Shown here: in pieces, positions 45,800-55,387 of the stretch
Numbering within the stretch: position 1 is the first letter of the stretch
Layout of the letters: each line of letters starts with the position of its first letter
Assembly: GCF_030150205.1 (NCBI RefSeq)
Contig: NZ_JASLGT010000008.1
Location: 124,001-188,000 of the forward strand
Reading direction: 5' to 3'
From: Niabella sp.
GTDB taxonomy: Bacteria; Bacteroidota; Bacteroidia; Chitinophagales; Chitinophagaceae
DNA length: 64,000 bases
Program-made: the position numbers and the translations under genes
The notes under the pieces: generated by a model
The model's input: the letters and a program-made list of their open reading frames with translations, nothing else
Database searches by the model: none
Told to the model about the DNA's origin: nothing

Positions 45800-46333
45800 G
45801 TATTTCGCGGGCACTGCCTCCGTAAGCCAAACGCCATTGTCCGAAAGATAAAACAAAAAGCCATCCTTATACATTTGTTCCGCAAGTATACTGAACACAA
45901 AAGGTACTCCGTGCCTTTGTCCCACATTAACAGCTGTGCCCCAATCGCTGCTTAAATGTACATGCTGCCGGCTGCGTTTTTCAAGTCCCTTAGCCAGAAT
46001 GGATGGAACTGATTTTTCACCGGTTCCATGATACAGTATTTCCGGTGGCTTTTGATTCGTATACCCCAGCTCGATTGTAATGGAATGCCCCTGGCTCGCC
46101 CTTATTTTATCCATCGCTTCATTAAAAGCAAAACGTTTTTTAGGATTTGTGGCAACAATATATTTTAAGATGTCCCGGTCCAATCCGATTCCGTGATCAT
46201 TGGCTTTTTCTATCAGCACGTCAACGTCTGTCCAGCCATAATCATCCAGCTGAATATCGATTGTTTCGGGCTTGTGACGCAGAACAAGACTTAAAAACTT
46301 GCTGAGATTGATTAACTGTTTTTCGCTAAGCAT
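45788..46333 (-). CDS. kptA: RNA 2'-phosphotransferase KptA/Tpt1
   Basis: A 181-residue cytoplasmic enzyme of the KptA/Tpt1 family: LSKFLSLVLRHKPETI at the N-terminus, GWTDVDVLIEKA, ILKYIVATNPKKRFAF, then LYHGTGEKSVPSILAKGLEKRSRQHVHLSSD and GVWLTEAVPAKYLQY. Family enzymes transfer a 2'-phosphate from RNA to NAD, giving ADP-ribose 1'',2''-cyclic phosphate. In bacteria without tRNA splicing the role is unclear; repair or removal of 2'-phosphates is proposed. Length is standard for the family (about 180). No operon partner is evident; a short untranslated fragment lies just upstream. Confidence 0.93.
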   Translation of the reverse strand: MLSEKQLINLSKFLSLVLRHKPETIDIQLDDYGWTDVDVLIEKANDHGIGLDRDILKYIVATNPKKRFAFNEAMDKIRASQGHSITIELGYTNQKPPEILYHGTGEKSVPSILAKGLEKRSRQHVHLSSDWGTAVNVGQRHGVPFVFSILAEQMYKDGFLFYLSDNGVWLTEAVPAKYLQY

Positions 46334-46348
46334 TTTGGCTTTTTTTTA

Positions 46349-46567
46349 TCATTTCAATGCGTACGATTTTTTGGTATAACTTTTCCCCGCCCGAATTTCC
46401 GTACCGGTTACACCGCTAAAATAACCGTTTTTATCCTCATAAGGAAATCTCCAGGTACTGCTATCATCAGTCTGGCAACATATTCGGATCGGATATGCCC
46501 TTTTTTGCCACGCCCATTGATCATAGCGTTTTATTTCATAAGTTAGCTGTTTATAAAACCCGGCCAA
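46349..46567 (-). pseudogene. Unrecognised 72-codon fragment, no ATG start
   Basis: An open frame from TTG at 46567 to TGA at 46349, with protein-like composition (YDQWAWQKRAYPIRI, WRFPYEDKNGYFSGVTG, KSYTKKSYALK). No in-frame ATG exists, so it looks like the C-terminal stub of a gene whose front was lost in the same rearrangement that fused the neighbouring AraC and SDR pieces. It ends 15 bp before kptA. Confidence 0.35.
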
Positions 46568-46592
46568 GATACACCAGTATTATATCCCTGGA

Positions 46593-47120
46593 ATGAGCGC
46601 AACAGAAACATATCAGTATCCAAAAGTGTACCTGTACCGCCGTATTGTGCAGGCGAAGCTCTTTATTGATGCGCACTATTCCGAGAAGATCGACCTGGAC
46701 AATATTTATGGAAAACCAGCTTTCGATACATACAGGCCCCGTTGTGTGCATACCACCCAGTTTTTTGAATTTGCAGGAGGCATTACACAAATGAGCATGG
46801 TAGAAGACCGGGTAGTTTTGCCCGATGCCTGCATACAGCCGATTGCCAGCAAGGACGTAGCTGCTTTTATGGCTTCAGCAGCATTGGCCGCACCGGCTAA
46901 TAAAACCCTGGAAATTGGCGGTCCGGAAAAATTCGAGATGACGGCATGGATCAAACAATACCTGCAGGCTACTCATAAAAACAATAAGGTGGTTACCGAC
47001 CGTTTGGCCTTGTATTCGGGTGCACCGCTGGAAACAGACACCCTGGTTCCTAAAGCAGCTGCATACCTGGGGGCTACAACTTACGCAGACTGGATCACCC
47101 AGGCCGGAAACCTGCGATAA
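46593..47120 (+). pseudogene. In-frame deletion fusion: AraC-type regulator N-terminus joined to an NmrA-like SDR C-terminus
   Basis: A 175-codon open frame. Residues 1-38 (YQYPKVYLYRRIVQAKLFID, HYSEKIDLDNI) are the start of an AraC-family HTH regulator as found in many Bacteroidota, cut off inside the first HTH. From about residue 52 onward (VHTTQFFEFAGGITQ, ASKDVAAFMASAAL, KTLEIGGPEKFEM, ADWITQAGNLR) it is the C-terminal half of an NmrA-like NAD(P)-binding SDR protein. The Rossmann N-terminus and the rest of the regulator are missing. Since such regulator/SDR genes often sit side by side, a deletion joining two neighbours is the simplest explanation. The product is very unlikely to work as either protein. 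Confidence 0.75.
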
Positions 47121-47146
47121 CCCGGTGATCGTCTATCAAAGCTCTT

Positions 47147-47182
47147 AAAGCAGGGACAGGCGAAATACCTGTCCCTGCTATT
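47147..47182. terminator. Bidirectional terminator-like hairpin
   Basis: A perfect 12-bp stem, AGCAGGGACAGG (47149-47160) with CCTGTCCCTGCT (47168-47179), loop CGAAATA. It lies between the convergent AraC/SDR fusion and GH125 gene; the flank is TTTAAG on the minus strand and ATTTAC on plus, so short U-tracts exist both ways. Confidence 0.75.
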
Positions 47183-47325
47183 TACGGTTTCCTACTATTT
47201 CGGTGTAAAAGAAGTTTTTTCAAAAAAGCAAGTACCCTGAGCGTTGCCAACGTTGCAAATATTATCGGCCAACTACATTATCTACGTGGGTGCATCTGTT
47301 TACAATACGCTATTTAAAGCGAGGA

Positions 47326-48747
47326 TCAGCCCAGCAAACCCGGCCGTTCATTAAAGGTTTTCCAGAGCAGTTCTCCAAATAGTGTGTTAGACCAGGCGAA
47401 CCATTTCCGGGTAAATTTCTTTGGATCATCTTTATGAAACGATTCATGCATAAAACCGGTGCCACCATGGGTTTTCCGGAGCGTATCGATGCACCAGCGT
47501 ATCTCCCTGTCATCGCTGGAAGTAAGTGCCTTCATGGTAATGCTCATGGGCCAGATCATATCTTTACCGATATGCGGGCCGCCAATGCCTTCGGCTACTG
47601 CGCCTTTAAAGAAAAAGGGATTCTCTGAAGACCATACATAATTACGTGTAGCCTTGTATAGAGGGTCGGTATGCTGTACCGCCCCCAGGTACGGCAGGCC
47701 CAGTAAACTGGGCACATTTGCGTCATCCATCAATATATGACTGCCATAACCGTTTACCTCGTAGGCATACATTTTTCCCAGCTGCGGGTGTGTGATCACC
47801 GCATATTTTTTTAATGCGGCGTCCACTTCAGTTGCCAATTGTGCCAGTTCGCTGGCCAACGCGGCATCACCCGATATCTTATTCACCATTTCCGCCGCCT
47901 GCCGCAGGCTTACCACAGCAAAGAGATTGGAAGGAACGAGGTATGCAAAAATCGTAGCATCGTCACTTGGCCGGAACATAGAGCAGATAAGACCAACGGG
48001 CTTTACCGGGTAACCATACCCGCCCATCGGAATGCCATCTGTAGCCCAGGAAGTTTTCCGTTCAAATTTATACGGACCCGCACCATTCTTTCGCTGCTGT
48101 TCCTTAAACGTTTTTAACGTAAGCGCAATTCCTTCTTTCCAGGAAGCATCAAAAGGAGCCGTATCGCCTGTTTCTTTCCAGAAACGATAGGCCAGCCGGA
48201 TGGGATAACAGAGCGAATCGATTTCCCATTTCCGTTCGTGGATGCCCGGTTTCATGTCTGTAATATCGGTTTCTTTCCACTCGCTTACCTTGCTATCGTC
48301 ATTATAAAAGGCATTGGCATAGGGATCCTTTAAAATAAAATGTGTTTGTTTACGGATCACACCCTCAATCAGCCGGTGCAGGGCCTGATCCTTTTTGGTA
48401 AACGCCAGATAAGGATATACCTGTGCCGAACTATCGCGCAACCACATAGCATCGATATCGCCGGTAATCACATAAGTATCCGGCTTCCCGTCCTTTTCCG
48501 TATAAAAAACGGTTGTATCCAGCGTATTCGGAAAACAGTTATTGAATAACCAGCCCAGCTCTTTGTTTTTTACTTTCGACTGAAATGCTTTTATGGCATT
48601 TTCGATCGCCGTACTTCTAAAATGGCGCTGGCCTTCAGAAACCCGCACCACAGGAAAATCGTTTTTGCTTTGAGCGAAAGAAAAACGATCCACGGCGAGC
48701 CCGGCACCCAGCACGCTGGTGTATTGCAGAAATGTTTTACGATTCAT
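47326..48747 (-). CDS. GH125 exo-alpha-1,6-mannosidase
   Basis: A 473-residue exported protein of GH125 (old DUF1237). The leader MNRKTFLQYTSVLGAGLAVDRFSFAQ resembles a Tat-like signal with RK in place of RR. Family motifs: GWLFNNCFPNTLDTTVFY, TGDIDAMWLRDSSAQVYPYL, HERKWEIDSLCYPIRLAYRFWK and GHGGTGFMHESFHKDDP-like TGFMHESFHKDDP. GH125 removes alpha-1,6-linked mannose from fungal or host N-glycans. It would work with the GH92 at 928-3213, but the two lie 44 kb apart at opposite ends, so this is not a shared operon. The 3-prime side carries a strong hairpin. Confidence 0.93.
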   Translation of the reverse strand: MNRKTFLQYTSVLGAGLAVDRFSFAQSKNDFPVVRVSEGQRHFRSTAIENAIKAFQSKVKNKELGWLFNNCFPNTLDTTVFYTEKDGKPDTYVITGDIDAMWLRDSSAQVYPYLAFTKKDQALHRLIEGVIRKQTHFILKDPYANAFYNDDSKVSEWKETDITDMKPGIHERKWEIDSLCYPIRLAYRFWKETGDTAPFDASWKEGIALTLKTFKEQQRKNGAGPYKFERKTSWATDGIPMGGYGYPVKPVGLICSMFRPSDDATIFAYLVPSNLFAVVSLRQAAEMVNKISGDAALASELAQLATEVDAALKKYAVITHPQLGKMYAYEVNGYGSHILMDDANVPSLLGLPYLGAVQHTDPLYKATRNYVWSSENPFFFKGAVAEGIGGPHIGKDMIWPMSITMKALTSSDDREIRWCIDTLRKTHGGTGFMHESFHKDDPKKFTRKWFAWSNTLFGELLWKTFNERPGLLG

Positions 48748-49025
48748 GTTATATACTTATGGGTAAAGCAAAAAATTATTATGTGCTTGTAAAACTACTC
48801 GATTTTTCAAAAACATCCTCTTTTTAATGCCGATGAGCTGCGTTCCATCTGCGCCATCCGCAGGAACCTTCCTCTTAAAACAAACACCATTCAAAAATTC
48901 CGAAAAGTTCACCACAAGTTCTACTTTTGATATGGCCATATTTGGGGTATTATTTTTTCCGCGGGTGAGCTGCGGCAAAACCGAAAAAAAATCGCAAGGA
49001 TCAAACATACTGTAAATGTATAAAA
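48748..49025. other. 278-bp divergent promoter region
   Basis: The region lies between the divergent GH125 and TMEM175-like genes and probably holds both promoters. I see no convincing -7 box, RNA or repeat. Confidence 0.4.
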
Positions 49026-49697
49026 ATGAGTAAACAAGACACCTACAATAAAATTGCCGGGCAGGATACCGGTCGCATTATTGCCATCAGCGATGGCGTT
49101 TTTGGAGTAGCACTTACCTTGTTGGTATTGGAGATCCGGGTACCTGTTATGGAATCGATCCACTCTGAGCAGGATTTGGTACAGGCATTTTTTGCATTGA
49201 AGTCGAAATTCCTGGTATATTTTCTTGCCTTTATGACCACTGGTATTTTTTGGGTGGGTCATTCATCACAATACAAATACATTGAAGGGAGTGACCGGAA
49301 TTTAAACTGGATCAATTTGCTTTTTCTTTTATCCGTAACCATGTTACCCTTCACTACCGCGTTTTTGGGAGATTATATGCATTTTAAATTCCCCATTGCT
49401 GTATACTGGCTGAATATCTTTTTATTGGGTACCATGTTGTACATTAACTGGGCTTATGCCTGCAGGCACCATTTTGTTAATGAGAACGTAAAGAAAATGG
49501 TGGATCTTCCTTTGCGTAAAAGAATTATCACCGCACAATCCCTGTACCTTTTTGGTGCACTACTCTGCTTTATCAATCCGCTCCTCAGCATCACGTTTAT
49601 CATCCTGGTACAAATGAATTATGCCTTTGCCTTTCTCTCGCAAAGAAAGAAAAACGCGGGCAGCGCAATACAGGAAGATGTTAAACCCCAGCATTAA
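49026..49697 (+). CDS. TMEM175/DUF1211-like membrane channel
   Basis: A 223-residue integral-membrane protein. The selectivity-filter-like motif RIIAISDGVFGVALTLLVLEI matches the RxxxFSDG signature of TMEM175 potassium channels, with Ile for Phe. Further helices: FLVYFLAFMTTGIFWVGHS, WINLLFLLSVTMLPFTTAFLGDYM, YWLNIFLLGTMLYINWAYACRHH and LYLFGALLCFINPLLSITFIILVQM. Bacterial members form tetrameric potassium channels. The gene stands alone, plus strand. Confidence 0.85.
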   Translation: MSKQDTYNKIAGQDTGRIIAISDGVFGVALTLLVLEIRVPVMESIHSEQDLVQAFFALKSKFLVYFLAFMTTGIFWVGHSSQYKYIEGSDRNLNWINLLFLLSVTMLPFTTAFLGDYMHFKFPIAVYWLNIFLLGTMLYINWAYACRHHFVNENVKKMVDLPLRKRIITAQSLYLFGALLCFINPLLSITFIILVQMNYAFAFLSQRKKNAGSAIQEDVKPQH

Positions 49698-49768
49698 CCT
49701 TTGCTTCAGTTCAAAGGCGCATATCTGACCCGGTTTTTATATCTGCAGTGCTCCCTGTTTACCATTAA

Positions 49769-49806
49769 CAGCTGATCGCTGAAAGCTGAAAACTGATCGC
49801 TGATGA
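49769..49806. repeat. Simple dispersed intergenic repeat, copy 2
   Basis: CAGCTGATCGCTGAAAGCTG onward; the same kind of GCTGATxGCTGAAA run as (in reverse complement) at 27218-27244. Non-coding. Confidence 0.5.
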
Positions 49807-49857
49807 CGGATTGCCCGGATCAGCTATTTGTTGTAACTTTAAGAAAAATCCTTTCTT

Positions 49858-50067
49858 ATGACCGATCATAACCAGGACGCGATTATTGTTGCAAGAACGT
49901 ATAATGATATCGCAACCGCAATTTCTGCAAAAGAAAAACTGGAGGAGGCTGGTATTACGGCTACAATTGACGATATGGATGTAGTGGGTATGACGCCGCT
50001 GGCTGGTATCGAGGTGAAGATCTTTTCAAAGGACCTCGAAAAAGCCAACCAGGTATTGGGAAGCTAG
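49858..50067 (+). CDS. DUF2007 putative signal-transducing protein
   Basis: A 69-residue cytoplasmic protein: IIVARTYNDIATAISAKEKLEEAGITATIDD and IEVKIFSKDLEKANQVLGS match DUF2007, a small ferredoxin-like (GlnB-related) fold. Function unknown. It follows the simple repeat and a TAACTTTA box at about 49835 that may be its -7 element. Convergent with the GH106-like gene, about 50 bp apart. Confidence 0.85.
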   Translation: MTDHNQDAIIVARTYNDIATAISAKEKLEEAGITATIDDMDVVGMTPLAGIEVKIFSKDLEKANQVLGS

Positions 50068-50117
50068 TACTATCCACCATTGAAAAACCGCTGGACTTTT
50101 AAGCCCGATAAGCGCGT

Positions 50118-53100
50118 TTATCCGGCAAAAGAAACCAGCATTACCGGCCCCAACAAACCCGACGGCAGCAGCGGGTCCTCCTTTTTAAACGGGATGTTTG
50201 TCCTTGTTCTTCGTTGCTCCGGGGGCAATCCCGCATCCCCAATCAGCCGGTTGGGCCAGAGATTGATCACTTCAATGCGGATATCATTGACTCCTTGTTT
50301 CCATTTGCCGGTCACCTCCACCCGCCAGGGAGCTGTCCATACAATTCCCAGATCGGTATCGTTGAGCCAGACCCGGCAGATATTTTTTACCACGCCCAGA
50401 TCAAGGAATAAAGCACCGGATGGCAATACATCCCTAAAAGAAACCTGTTTGCGATAAACAACCTTGCCTGAATAATAACGGATACCCGGATCCGTATGCC
50501 GGCTCCAGTCTTGCAACGATTCAAAACGAATGGCTGTCGGTCCGCCCCATTGGGGATCGAACTGCAACTCCCAGGAACCGGTCAGTTCCTGCAGTTTACG
50601 AAATGCATCCGGCCGCTGCCATATACCTGGTGCCGGAGCAGGGAGATCTTTTGTTTTTACTTTGGGGAATACCACAAACACGGATTGAAATACATCGAGG
50701 CTCAGTGTTATTTTTGTGCGGCCCTGCTCCTGTTGATATACGGGCCACCAGCGTTTTCCTGAAACGGGGTCCCATAACTCCGGCTGTTTGCCGGTTACAC
50801 GAAAGATGCAGTTGCTTAGCACGGCTTCTTTTTTCCGGTTGGTAATGAAATAAATCTCCGCATCTTCTGTGGTGCGATGAATAAAATCGATCCAGGCACT
50901 GGTATTGGCAACTTCAAAATCAGGCTGACAATGCATGCTTTCCAATACTGCTCGTACCGATCCCGGATAGAACAGGCGGCCCTTGCCCACCGTAATACCC
51001 TTACCGGAAACGGGCTCCTTCCATAACATTTTCGCCAGCTGCTGAATCGCCGTATCGCATTGCGGATAATTGGCCAGGCCAGAATCCGTTTGCGGTGGAG
51101 CACCCATTACCAGGGCGCCCTGCTCTAAAAGCGCTTTTATCTTTTTCAGCACAGCAACCGGCATACGGGTGCTATCCGGCAATACAAGGATCCGGTATTG
51201 CATACCATCCGGCAATACCAGCCTTCCATTGCGTACACGAACCCGCTCCAATAACACTTCTGCATTACACACATCATAATCATATCCCCTTCCCAACGCC
51301 GCAGGTATGTGTTTTTGCGCCACAAGATTCGGTGCAATATCTCCATTATAAAACAATACATCGGCCACAAAATGCCCGGCACGTAGCAGGTACTGGCTGC
51401 GCGCAACATATGAAAAGAAAGGTGATGAAAATTCCCACCAGGTTACATTCGGATTGAAATGCGTACCCGCGCCGTACTCATAACCGGGTACTCCGTCCTT
51501 AGGTCTTGTTGCCGTGGACGTATGAATCACAATACGGTTGATCCCTTCACAAAAAGCACGGTCCAGCGCCTGCTTCAGCGAACCCGGATAATCCGTCCAG
51601 TGACGGAAACTGGTAAAGGCCTCCGCTGATGCCAGTTTCCGGCCGTAGATATGTGCCGCGGATGCGACCATCTTGGTTACTTTATTCTGTCCAAAATCCA
51701 ACCGGGATACGCCGTAGGACTTATCATCCGCCAGGTTTTCCTGGTCTTCATGCTTTGGTGCCAGCCAGAATTCGCCCGCAGGCAGATCACTGCGTCCCAG
51801 GTTTTTTAATCCATCGATACAGATGGTGCCCGAACGGCTGGGACCTGCCGCTTCGTTCTGTACCAGCATGCCCTGCCGGTGACAAAGTGCCGCAAAATGG
51901 CCATAATGCTCATCGGCCATACAATCGGCAATGGTGCGGCGGTAATCATTCAAAAAGCGGTCGGATATATCCGCACTGCCAATCAGGTAACCTGATAATA
52001 CAGGAAGGTACGGTGCTGCATCATACCCCCGGTAATGTCTGAACTTTTCAAGAATCTTTTCCGTCCAGTTGGGAAACCCGTCTTCAAAGCTATCATCACA
52101 GAAATACGCGGGCTTTGCACCCACTTTTGCAGCCTCCTCGATAAATACTTTTCCCAGGTGCTCAAACTGAAGCTCCACGCCTTTTTTATCAAACCAGTCG
52201 ATCGACAAACCATCTCCCTCCGGTTGGGCAATCATCAGTTTTGACCCCGTCATCCGGTGCCCGGTACGTACGATCGTCCAGGTACCGGAGGGCACTTCCC
52301 ATCGTAGCCATCCGCCTGTATCCATCTTACCGGTAAGATCAATGACATCTGTTAAAGGAATCGCCTCGTCACTGGCGCTATTGACCCAGGGCGCTTGAAC
52401 GGGATCCGTGATCTCGAATGATTTTGCAAAATTACTGGCATCTTTCCGGTTGGTTTTTGCATCCAGCAATGCTGCGCGACTGCCGGTTAGTGTATGTTCT
52501 TTTGCCGGTGTACGAATGGCCACAACCGATGTATCCCTGTAGTCGAGCTGTTCCAGGGGCAGATCGATGTATTCTTTATAACCCGGAGGATTAAATACTT
52601 TATCATACCCGGCGCGGTTACCCGGCAGCGGAAGGGTACCCCGAAATGATTGCGGTCCCTTTAGTTCGAGTGTTGATTGCAGGTACCAGCGGCCGGCATT
52701 CTCCGGCCGGATCCAGGGCCCGCCCATACACCATCCCGAACTGAGATTGATGCCCACTTCAATATTCAGACGTTTGGCCTCTTTCATGGCAAAGCGATAA
52801 AGCGCCTTCCAATCTTCCGAAAGAAATTTCGCACCCTGCGGAATGCGGGCGCCGCCAAGTCCGTCGGATGAATTTACCAGCAACACGCCGCTCATACCCT
52901 TCGCCTTAAAGGCTTCCAAATCCCGCCGGATGCCTTCCTCATCTACCAAGCCATTAAACCACCACCAGTAGCAGGAAGAACCTGCCGTTTCGGGCGGGGT
53001 TACAAAGTTTTTGAACAAGGCTTCAGCGGCATTCATGCCCGTTAAAGCCGTCAGCCATACCGGGTTCACCAATATTGCGTGAAATCCTGCCAACCCGCTG

Positions 53101-53132
53101 ATTTTTAAAAAACTTCTTCTTTTTAAATGCAT
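50118..53132 (-). CDS. GH106-like alpha-L-rhamnosidase, Tat-exported
   Basis: A 1004-residue enzyme. The ATG at 53132 gives MHLKRRSFLKISGLAGFHA, with the twin-arginine motif KRRSFLK. The N-terminal catalytic part begins FVTPPETAGSSCYWWWFNGLVDEEGIRRDLEAFKAKGMSGVLLVNS, the GH106-type opening, and has LNIEVGINLSSGWCMGGPW and LGRSDLPAGEFW. The C-terminal jelly roll includes GIRYYSGKVVYRKQVSF and DLGVVKNICRVWLNDTDLGIVWTAPW. GH106 cleaves alpha-L-rhamnose from pectins such as RG-II. It lies outside the main PUL, 6.5 kb beyond its head, on the same strand. Confidence 0.85.
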   Translation of the reverse strand: MHLKRRSFLKISGLAGFHAILVNPVWLTALTGMNAAEALFKNFVTPPETAGSSCYWWWFNGLVDEEGIRRDLEAFKAKGMSGVLLVNSSDGLGGARIPQGAKFLSEDWKALYRFAMKEAKRLNIEVGINLSSGWCMGGPWIRPENAGRWYLQSTLELKGPQSFRGTLPLPGNRAGYDKVFNPPGYKEYIDLPLEQLDYRDTSVVAIRTPAKEHTLTGSRAALLDAKTNRKDASNFAKSFEITDPVQAPWVNSASDEAIPLTDVIDLTGKMDTGGWLRWEVPSGTWTIVRTGHRMTGSKLMIAQPEGDGLSIDWFDKKGVELQFEHLGKVFIEEAAKVGAKPAYFCDDSFEDGFPNWTEKILEKFRHYRGYDAAPYLPVLSGYLIGSADISDRFLNDYRRTIADCMADEHYGHFAALCHRQGMLVQNEAAGPSRSGTICIDGLKNLGRSDLPAGEFWLAPKHEDQENLADDKSYGVSRLDFGQNKVTKMVASAAHIYGRKLASAEAFTSFRHWTDYPGSLKQALDRAFCEGINRIVIHTSTATRPKDGVPGYEYGAGTHFNPNVTWWEFSSPFFSYVARSQYLLRAGHFVADVLFYNGDIAPNLVAQKHIPAALGRGYDYDVCNAEVLLERVRVRNGRLVLPDGMQYRILVLPDSTRMPVAVLKKIKALLEQGALVMGAPPQTDSGLANYPQCDTAIQQLAKMLWKEPVSGKGITVGKGRLFYPGSVRAVLESMHCQPDFEVANTSAWIDFIHRTTEDAEIYFITNRKKEAVLSNCIFRVTGKQPELWDPVSGKRWWPVYQQEQGRTKITLSLDVFQSVFVVFPKVKTKDLPAPAPGIWQRPDAFRKLQELTGSWELQFDPQWGGPTAIRFESLQDWSRHTDPGIRYYSGKVVYRKQVSFRDVLPSGALFLDLGVVKNICRVWLNDTDLGIVWTAPWRVEVTGKWKQGVNDIRIEVINLWPNRLIGDAGLPPEQRRTRTNIPFKKEDPLLPSGLLGPVMLVSFAG

Positions 53133-53218
53133 GGCTGTTTTATATGAAGTGGACATATTGAAAATGGATGCCGGATACATGGTGCCGGGTGATCCTATAT
53201 GTTTAGGTTAAACGATGA

Positions 53219-54409
53219 TCATTTCACTTCCTCAAAAGGAGCAGCATCCTGTCCGGTCCAGCGATATAACCGGAGATCACAATATTGCTTCTTGCTTTTA
53301 GTGACGCCGTTTTGAGAAATATAAAAATAGCCATTGCCCAACGCATGCATACCAGTTGATCCCCAGGGATAATACCAACCATGCACCCCGCTCTTTTGAT
53401 CGTACATACCCGCTGTTGCCAGTTGCAGCAGGTTTCCTTTTTCTCCATTATCAAACTCCTTTAATGGCTGAAGCGCCGGGGCCCTGGCACCATCTATTGC
53501 AAACAGGCTATAATTAGGAAATTGCATTTTTTTTCCTGCGTAAACAGCAGCCAGCCAATACCCGGTATGCGGATCGTATTCTAAATTCTGAATTCCGTAC
53601 GAGGTGTTCCCGGTGTAAAGAAAATACTTATTTAGCGGCTTTGCCGGTCCTGTTTTATTAAATCCATTTTGTGATAGCGGACGTTCATACTGCCGGAGAT
53701 GCTTTGCATCATATTGCAGGATCACCTGGTAATCATTATCCGTACGGGACGTATCGCCATATACACCATAAGCCAGGTTTAAAAAGTTCTTTCCATGTTT
53801 TTGTCCAAACTGCGGGCCAAAAGCAATGCCATCAATACCACTGCATCCATAACGGTGCGCTACCTGTTTACCCTTGCTCATGACGGTTGCCTTATAATCA
53901 TCGGCCACTTCCTTCAAATAAACCGTATGAATGATATCATCTTTTTCAGCGTTCATGCCTGGCCGGGTGATCTTTTCCCCATCGAAAATGGCAATATAAA
54001 AAGAGCTTTCTTCATTCTGACTTTTCGTATCGCTTCCAAGTCCTTTTAAGATCCCCTTTCCAATGTTATCATTTTTATACTCCAGCGAAGCATAAATGCG
54101 GCCATCTTCCGGGTTTACATCCAGGCAGCCCAGGTGCCCGATAAACCCATCAACGCTTCCGATAAGCTCCCCTTTTAAATTGGTCTTTACCAGCTTTGTG
54201 GTAAATGAAAAATAAGCATACCCGCGTTGCACATCAACCACCACGCCCTGCACATGAAAGTTGCCTTCTTCGAGGTAAATGCGGCGGGGAAGGCCCTTTA
54301 TTGAAATCCGTTCATTTGCATTACCGGAGGACTGGCTTTTCTGAACCGGTTTACAGCTCCATAAAACAAAAATGAAAAAGGACAGCGCCAGGTAGTTTTT
54401 TATCTTCAT
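53219..54409 (-). CDS. Lipoprotein of unknown function, propeller-like
   Basis: A 396-residue lipoprotein (MKIKNYLALSFFIFVLWSC). Repeated strand-turn units such as VDVQRGYAYFSFTTKLVKTNLKGELIGSVDGF, LGCLDVNPEDGRIYASLEYK and LEYDPHTGYWLAAVYAG suggest a beta-propeller of the NHL/strictosidine-synthase type. No catalytic motif is recognised. It directly precedes the GH106-like gene in transcription order (86 bp), so they may be cotranscribed. Confidence 0.72.
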   Translation of the reverse strand: MKIKNYLALSFFIFVLWSCKPVQKSQSSGNANERISIKGLPRRIYLEEGNFHVQGVVVDVQRGYAYFSFTTKLVKTNLKGELIGSVDGFIGHLGCLDVNPEDGRIYASLEYKNDNIGKGILKGLGSDTKSQNEESSFYIAIFDGEKITRPGMNAEKDDIIHTVYLKEVADDYKATVMSKGKQVAHRYGCSGIDGIAFGPQFGQKHGKNFLNLAYGVYGDTSRTDNDYQVILQYDAKHLRQYERPLSQNGFNKTGPAKPLNKYFLYTGNTSYGIQNLEYDPHTGYWLAAVYAGKKMQFPNYSLFAIDGARAPALQPLKEFDNGEKGNLLQLATAGMYDQKSGVHGWYYPWGSTGMHALGNGYFYISQNGVTKSKKQYCDLRLYRWTGQDAAPFEEVK

Positions 54410-54611
54410 TATTCAAGTGTTGCTGAAAATATTTGATCATCCCCGTTTACCAGGTAAACATATAGGATTCAACATTTCTGAATGTACCCAAAATCCGCCG
54501 TTAGAAAAACATTGCTCTCTAACTATTTTGAAACGCAGTTTTTTTATATCCCTCCCGTGCATCACAACAGGCGATGAACCCATCTGCCTGACCGTTCCCG
54601 CAATAGTAATA

Positions 54612-55214
54612 CTATATTGAGGTTGCGTTTAATTTTTTAAGCGTCAATACATTTTTATCATCCAGTTCAAAGTAGGACACGGCGGAGTTTTCCATATCGA
54701 AACGGCGGTAGTTCGATAATGGCATACCCAGTTTTGACGCCAGGTAGAGCCGGTTAATGCCATTGTGCGCTACAACCATTACCAGCTGTCCATTATGTTT
54801 ACGGTGCAGTTCTTCAAAAAAATCATTTACCCGTCTTACAATTTCACCACCGGTTTCGCCGGTACCACCCGCTCTCGCTGCTTCAGGGTCATTCATCCAT
54901 GCGTCCCAAAGCGAGGGGTCTTCTGCATTGAATTCTTCCTTTGTTTTCCCTTCCCATAAACCGAAATCGGCTTCTATCAGCCGTTCATCGGTGACTACAG
55001 CCTGGTTACCGGAGGCAATTGCAGCTGTTTTACAGGCACGCTGCAAAGGTGATGAATAGACGGCGTCGACTGTTACATCCTTCAGCGCTTCAAATACTTT
55101 GCCGGCCTGTGCCGTTCCTTTTTCTGTAAGCCCTATATCCGTTCTGCCGCAATACCGGTTTCCATCAGCATTATAGGCCGTTTCACCATGCCGCAATAAA
55201 ATCACTTTTAGCAT
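54612..55214 (-). CDS. Histidine phosphatase (phosphoglycerate-mutase-like) protein
   Basis: A 200-residue cytoplasmic enzyme of the branch-1 histidine phosphatase family: LRHGETAYN with the phospho-accepting His, YSSPLQRACKTA, EADFGLWEGKTKEEF and VVAHNGINRLY with the second His. Candidates are alpha-ribazole phosphatase (CobC), a GpmB-like sugar phosphatase or a general phosphatase; context does not decide. It may dephosphorylate a sugar phosphate in the operon upstream, from which it is separated by 173 bp. Confidence 0.88.
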   Translation of the reverse strand: MLKVILLRHGETAYNADGNRYCGRTDIGLTEKGTAQAGKVFEALKDVTVDAVYSSPLQRACKTAAIASGNQAVVTDERLIEADFGLWEGKTKEEFNAEDPSLWDAWMNDPEAARAGGTGETGGEIVRRVNDFFEELHRKHNGQLVMVVAHNGINRLYLASKLGMPLSNYRRFDMENSAVSYFELDDKNVLTLKKLNATSI

Positions 55215-55387
55215 TCTTTTTATTATTTATACAAAGTTCGTTTTTTTCTTTAATGGATATCAGTAACCGCATCAGCAAGCTCATAAACAACACCAGGTAA
55301 TTTTTAAATGTGCCCGGGATCCTTACTTCTTAATAACCTGAACCAGTTGTCCGCAATCGCAAATATCTTTGCTTATGCCACCAACCG

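Noticed and set aside
54460..54500. A third copy of the operator upstream of the lipoprotein gene
   Set aside because: Only TATAGGATT resembles a half-site; the second half-site is not at 21 bp.
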